Part shown: positions 60,003 to 64,000 of the stretch, piece by piece
How positions within the stretch are numbered: position 1 is the first letter of the stretch
Layout: every line of letters begins with the position of its first letter
Source: Siniperca chuatsi
Lineage: Eukaryota > Chordata > Actinopteri > Centrarchiformes > Sinipercidae
DNA: 64,000 nt
Direction: 5' to 3'
Assembly (NCBI RefSeq): GCF_020085105.1
Contig: NC_058063.1
Coordinates: forward strand, 20,080,262-20,144,261
Position numbers and translations under genes: made by a program
Notes under the pieces: generated by a model
The model's database searches: none
Seen by the model: the letters and a program-made list of their open reading frames with translations, nothing else
Told to the model about the DNA's origin: nothing

Positions 60003-61470
60003 CTTCTGCCGGGCTCCGCCCCCCTGTCCCCCGCTTCCGGGTGGTGACATCACGTTGAAACCTTACGCTGCCTTCCCGGACCGTTGGAAATAATAATAAA
60101 TTATTAAAGGGTCAGTTCACCTAAATAAAAAAAGGTTTAAGCATTGTAAAACTACATTTGAAAAGTTCAACACCAATAGCTAACGCCACAAAGATCTGTC
60201 CTTTGTGTCTGCTATGTATTATTATCCCCAGTAAAATAAAAAAACCCAAGAAGGTTGTTTAATCACACTTAATCTCTGTTTTAAATGCAATCCCATAATC
60301 CTCAAAGACTGCTCTAATCATCTGAATACATTTTATTCCCCACCCGCTGCAGTTATTATGCAAGCTGCGACTCAAATGGTAGCTGGAAATTACATAGCTC
60401 CTTGCTCACTTTGTACAACACATGAAAAATATAAACATGTTATTGTGTATGAAATATCAACTAATGGAAAGTCACATTAATAATATACCTGATATTAAAA
60501 TTTTGGCTCACGTTTTACGATACTATCTTGGAATCTTTGGAATTGATTTGGAAATGGAGTTGCAACTTGCAAAATGGGTTAAAATCTTTTCTTTTTTATT
60601 GTGCAGCAGATAGTTTTATTCTTTATTTTAATATTTCCCCCTCCAGATGGTTAGAAGAGTCTTTAAGGATTCTGGTGGTATACTGTACGTTGTTACAACA
60701 ACTTTCAAAGACTGTCAGGGATTTATTATTCAGAAAAATGGTGTGAAGAATTTTTGCAGTATTTTCTTTTGAAAATGTTAATATTACAGAAAGTCCAGGA
60801 CTTGTTTGTGTTACATGCTATTTATAGTTTGTTTAATTTAATTAAAAAAAAATTGTCAGGTGTTGGATTGAATCAGTTTTTGTGTTTTCTTTTGGTTTTC
60901 TCTTAGTTCATCTTAACATTAACCTTAACATTAATTCTCCTCTTATATTCTACTGTTGTAGCTCAAACTAATATAGTATCATTTGACTTCTGAAATAATA
61001 AAATAATATATAATATAATAATAAAATAAAAAAATTATTTTGTAACATGGTTTTGTTTTTATGGATACCTTCCGGGCAACAATTTAATTTTATTTAATTT
61101 TACATTTAGAAAGATGTATTATATTTTGTCATATTTGTTATTTAATATAATTTGCATTTTACTGTATTTTGCCAGTTGTTTCTAGTTATATAAATCTGTG
61201 AAATAAAAAACACTCGACTGCGTGACTGCGTAAACTTTGTTCTTACACAAATTGTTCTTACGATGATGCAAAACTGATTATAATGAGAATTATATTTTCA
61301 TTATTTTAAAAAAAAAACCCAGTTACAGACAGTTTGGGAACAATAGTCAGAACAATATTTTCTTTTGTAAATGTACATAAGCACAAAATGCGAATGTCCA
61401 ACTTGAACGAGTTGCACCTGAAAGCAACCTTGATCCTCAAATATGTTTTATTGATTCGACTTTTCAACTT
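60003..61470. other. DHHC gene upstream region and AT-rich intergenic DNA
   Basis: The first ~80 bp upstream of the DHHC ATG are GC-rich, with CCGGAAGC on the plus strand (GCTTCCGG on the gene strand), an ETS-like core. Beyond that the DNA is AT-rich with no supported gene. Confidence 0.45.
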
Positions 61471-61477
61471 TTGTCAA

Positions 61478-61558
<81 letters not shown>
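61478..61558. repeat. (GATA)n microsatellite, ~80 bp
   Basis: Twenty uninterrupted GATA units. A (GT)n tract lies at 61697-61724. Confidence 0.97.
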
Positions 61559-61693
61559 AAGAAACACAAGGTGGCAGTAGACGTGTAAACATGACATTTA
61601 CAGACTGTGTCGCTCCTCCCTTGAAGTAGGCAGTAACCAGCTCGTCATCCTCCTCGTTTGCTCAACACTTTTTATTGCTGCAGACTCTCATAG

Positions 61694-61729
<36 letters not shown>

Positions 61730-61955
61730 GATTGTTAATTTCTTTTTCTACTGCAAACAAACCGCCTTTTCTATCGGATATATTTCTTCACTTCCACTTC
61801 GAAGTTGAACCTGGTTTTTTTTTTTTTTTTTTTCTTTTTTTGTGTGTGGGGAAACCTCGAAGAGGAGATAAAAAAAAAAGCAAGACTCAAAGAAGAAGAA
61901 GAAGAAAACACACAAACCTGGAGGAGGAAAAGGGCGTTCATACTTCGAAGTAACC

Positions 61956-61976
61956 ATGGAAGTTCCTGGTATGCAG
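61956..61976 (+). CDS. possible first coding exon of a gene extending past the window
   Basis: An ATG in a good context (TAACCATGG) opens seven codons, MEVPGMQ, followed at once by a consensus donor GTAAGA at 61977. The 150 bp upstream is purine-rich and would be 5' UTR. No second exon was found up to 64000, so the first intron would exceed 2 kb. Seven residues are too few to name a family. Confidence 0.4.
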
Positions 61977-62189
61977 GTAAGAAGAAAGGTGGACGCGGTG
62001 GTAGATTTGAAGGTTTGCTACGTGTTTTAGCCGTCGTTACGAGCAAACTAAACCAGTTTATCAACAGCGGAGGGGGCATTGTGCAACTACAGGCCATTTC
62101 TTTATATATTTTAAAGTAATTACCTGGTGTTTATGTGATATATAACTCATACTTCAAATCTTCAGTCTCCGCACCCAGGGTGAAGAAAG

Positions 62190-63110
62190 TCCTCTACAAT
62201 ATTCATATAGTAGCTCATTATGTTGCTATAAAGTGACTTTTAATAGTTTATGTGGTACTATATATTGAGTCTATAATGAACTTATGATACATTACTTTAT
62301 GATATCCTTACAGTATTGTTATAGTGACTTTGGTACTCCATAGTGTTAATATATCTTAAGATTAGCTGTAATGTTCATATAGTGACTTATAATGTGACTT
62401 TAGTACTCCAAACGAGTTTATAGTGACCATATGGTGTAAAAATCTATTAAAATAACCCTATATATCTTCTATAATGACTTATAATGTGGCTTGGCTACTC
62501 CAAACTGAGTTAATAGTGACCTTATGGGGTTTAAATCTCTTATGATATCTCTATAATGTATCTATAGTGACTTCTGTTGAGACGTTGGTACTCCATACTA
62601 ACTTTATAGGGACTTTATGGTGTTTATTTCTTTCAAAATATCCCTATAGTGACTTATAATGTGTGACTTTACTACTCCATGGTGTTAATATTGCTTAAGA
62701 TTAGCTGTAATATTCATATAGTTACTTATAATGTGACTTTGGTACTCCATACTGACTTTATAGGGACTTTATTGTGTTTATTTCCCTTAAGATGTCCCTG
62801 TAATGTTCCTATAGTGACTTGTAATGTGTGACTTTCCTACTTTATACTGTGTTTATAGTGATATTTTGGAATATACATTTCTTAAGATGTCCCTATAATA
62901 TTCTTATGAGGACTTATAATGTGATTTTGGTACTCCATATTGACTTTACAGTGACTTTATGGTTATATCTCTTAAGATATTCCTATAATATTCCTATATT
63001 TCCTTATTATGTCTCCATGGAACCCCACACTGACATTATAGGGACCTTTTGGCACTTTAGGATCCTTGTTATTTATCATGTGAATGCATCGCTGTAATGT
63101 TCACGTCATA
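62190..63110. repeat. degenerate tandem array, spacing ~68-96 bp
   Basis: The landmark GTACTCCA or a close variant recurs at about 62333, 62403, 62495, 62588, 62673, 62741, 62837 and 62929. Between landmarks the order ACT-TTATAGGGACTTTATGG, TCTTAAGATATCCCTATAAT, TATAGTGACTTATAATGTGACTTT is kept with variation. It has no lasting open frame. Confidence 0.75.
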
Positions 63111-64000
63111 TTCCCACAGTGACTCATTGTGTCTGGAAGCTTATTTTAATCTTATTTATAGCTCAGTATCTTTATCTACTTAAAATGGGTTGGGATATAA
63201 TAGGCTGCATTACAAGGTACTAGGTGTGTCTTTGTGATATCCCTATGATACTCTTTAGTGACCAATATTATGTCTGTGTTGCTCAACACTGACTTTGCAT
63301 TGTTTTAATATCTCTTATTGGACTTCCTGTGGTGTCACTATAAGATATTATGTGCCATATACATGGTTTAACGTGGAATTTGTATGATAACCCATACAAT
63401 GTATTCTAGGATTACACTTTGTTGAAGGTAACTCAGGAGACGGGCTGTGTTTCTGCCTTTCAACAAGGCGTGATGGTGTGTTATAAGCGTGTTAAACCCT
63501 CTGTTCAGCCTCCTGTTTGGCCAGCTCTCAGGTGTGTCTACCTGTGGGACTGGCTGCCTGGCTGTCAGCTCACTCTCGGCCTGCTCTGGTCGTCCCAGGT
63601 GGGCGGGGCAGGAGGTGGTGTCACGGGCTGCTTAAATAAACACATACACCTGACACCTGGCAGCAGCTGCAGCTGCAGCGCCGAGGCTGACAGAAATGTC
63701 TGTTGTACCTGCGAAGAAGACTGATGGTGGATAATGGGATGTGTTGTGTAATGCTGAAAAGAAGTGATTGATCGACTGACTGAAGATATATTGTAGATAT
63801 ATTTGCAAGCCAAAATATCAGTTATTGGCTACTAGTTCGAAATCAAATAGCCTACTGATATTTTCAGTTATTTGGCTGTTGGTCTAAATATATCAGCAAC
63901 TTAATCACTTTAGCTGTAATCAATATTTTTATATTAACAAGAGATACAATGAGTACATGTAATGTCAAAAGGGGTTGCTCGTAGAGATGAACCCACAGAA
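63111..64000. other. window edge, no gene supported
   Basis: Decaying relatives of the array continue to about 63330. The 101-codon frame at 63419-63724 has no recognisable domain and no splice context tied to the exon at 61956. Confidence 0.45.

Noticed and set aside
63419-63724. 101-codon Cys-rich ORF near the right edge
   Set aside because: It looks secreted-like only by Cys content, has no signal peptide or domain, and lies in a presumed intron.

Overview
The window is vertebrate nuclear DNA, almost certainly from a ray-finned (teleost) fish. Small exons with GT/AG junctions are spread through long AT-rich introns. Many dispersed elements are of kinds common in fish: hAT-type MITEs with 8-bp target duplications, LINE tails, a Tc1-type remnant and solo LTRs. 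Microsatellites are frequent. There is no bacterial gene organisation, CRISPR array or operon. All family assignments come from reading the sequence; no search was run.

Layout. (1) 1-5185: mostly repeats, including a hAT-type MITE (616-939) and a retroposon with a (GAA)n tail flanked by 12-bp duplications (2315-2614). (2) 5186-12522, minus strand: a matrin-3/ZNF638-like nuclear protein gene, with an ORF-bearing LTR-like repeat inside it. (3) 12523-21690: a gene desert with a perfect hairpin, LTR-like copies and a decayed LINE reverse transcriptase. (4) 21691-28561, minus strand: pip4p1 (tmem55b), a lysosomal phosphoinositide phosphatase, fully resolved in 7 coding exons (263 aa). (5) 28562-34872: nested transposons, a solo LTR with perfect 5-bp duplications, and a 2.0-kb LTR-like element, also with a perfect 5-bp duplication, that contains a ~1.75-kb minisatellite. 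(6) 34873-43689, plus strand: a secreted protein of a fish family I recognise but cannot name, 11 coding exons, with seven 99-bp Thr-rich mucin-like repeats and a one-base frameshift in exon 5. (7) 43690-52523: repeats and no convincing gene. (8) 52524-60002, minus strand: a DHHC palmitoyltransferase in 9 coding exons (310 aa). (9) 60003-64000: a GATA microsatellite, a possible first coding exon of another gene (61956), and a degenerate array of ~70-96-bp repeats in its presumed intron.

The genes do not form a pathway. Two act on membranes (a phosphoinositide phosphatase and a palmitoyltransferase), one is nuclear and one is secreted. The most notable points are the LTR-like element carrying a minisatellite just upstream of the mucin-like gene, the frameshift in that gene, the absence of detectable RRMs in the matrin-like gene, and two M-box motifs upstream of pip4p1.
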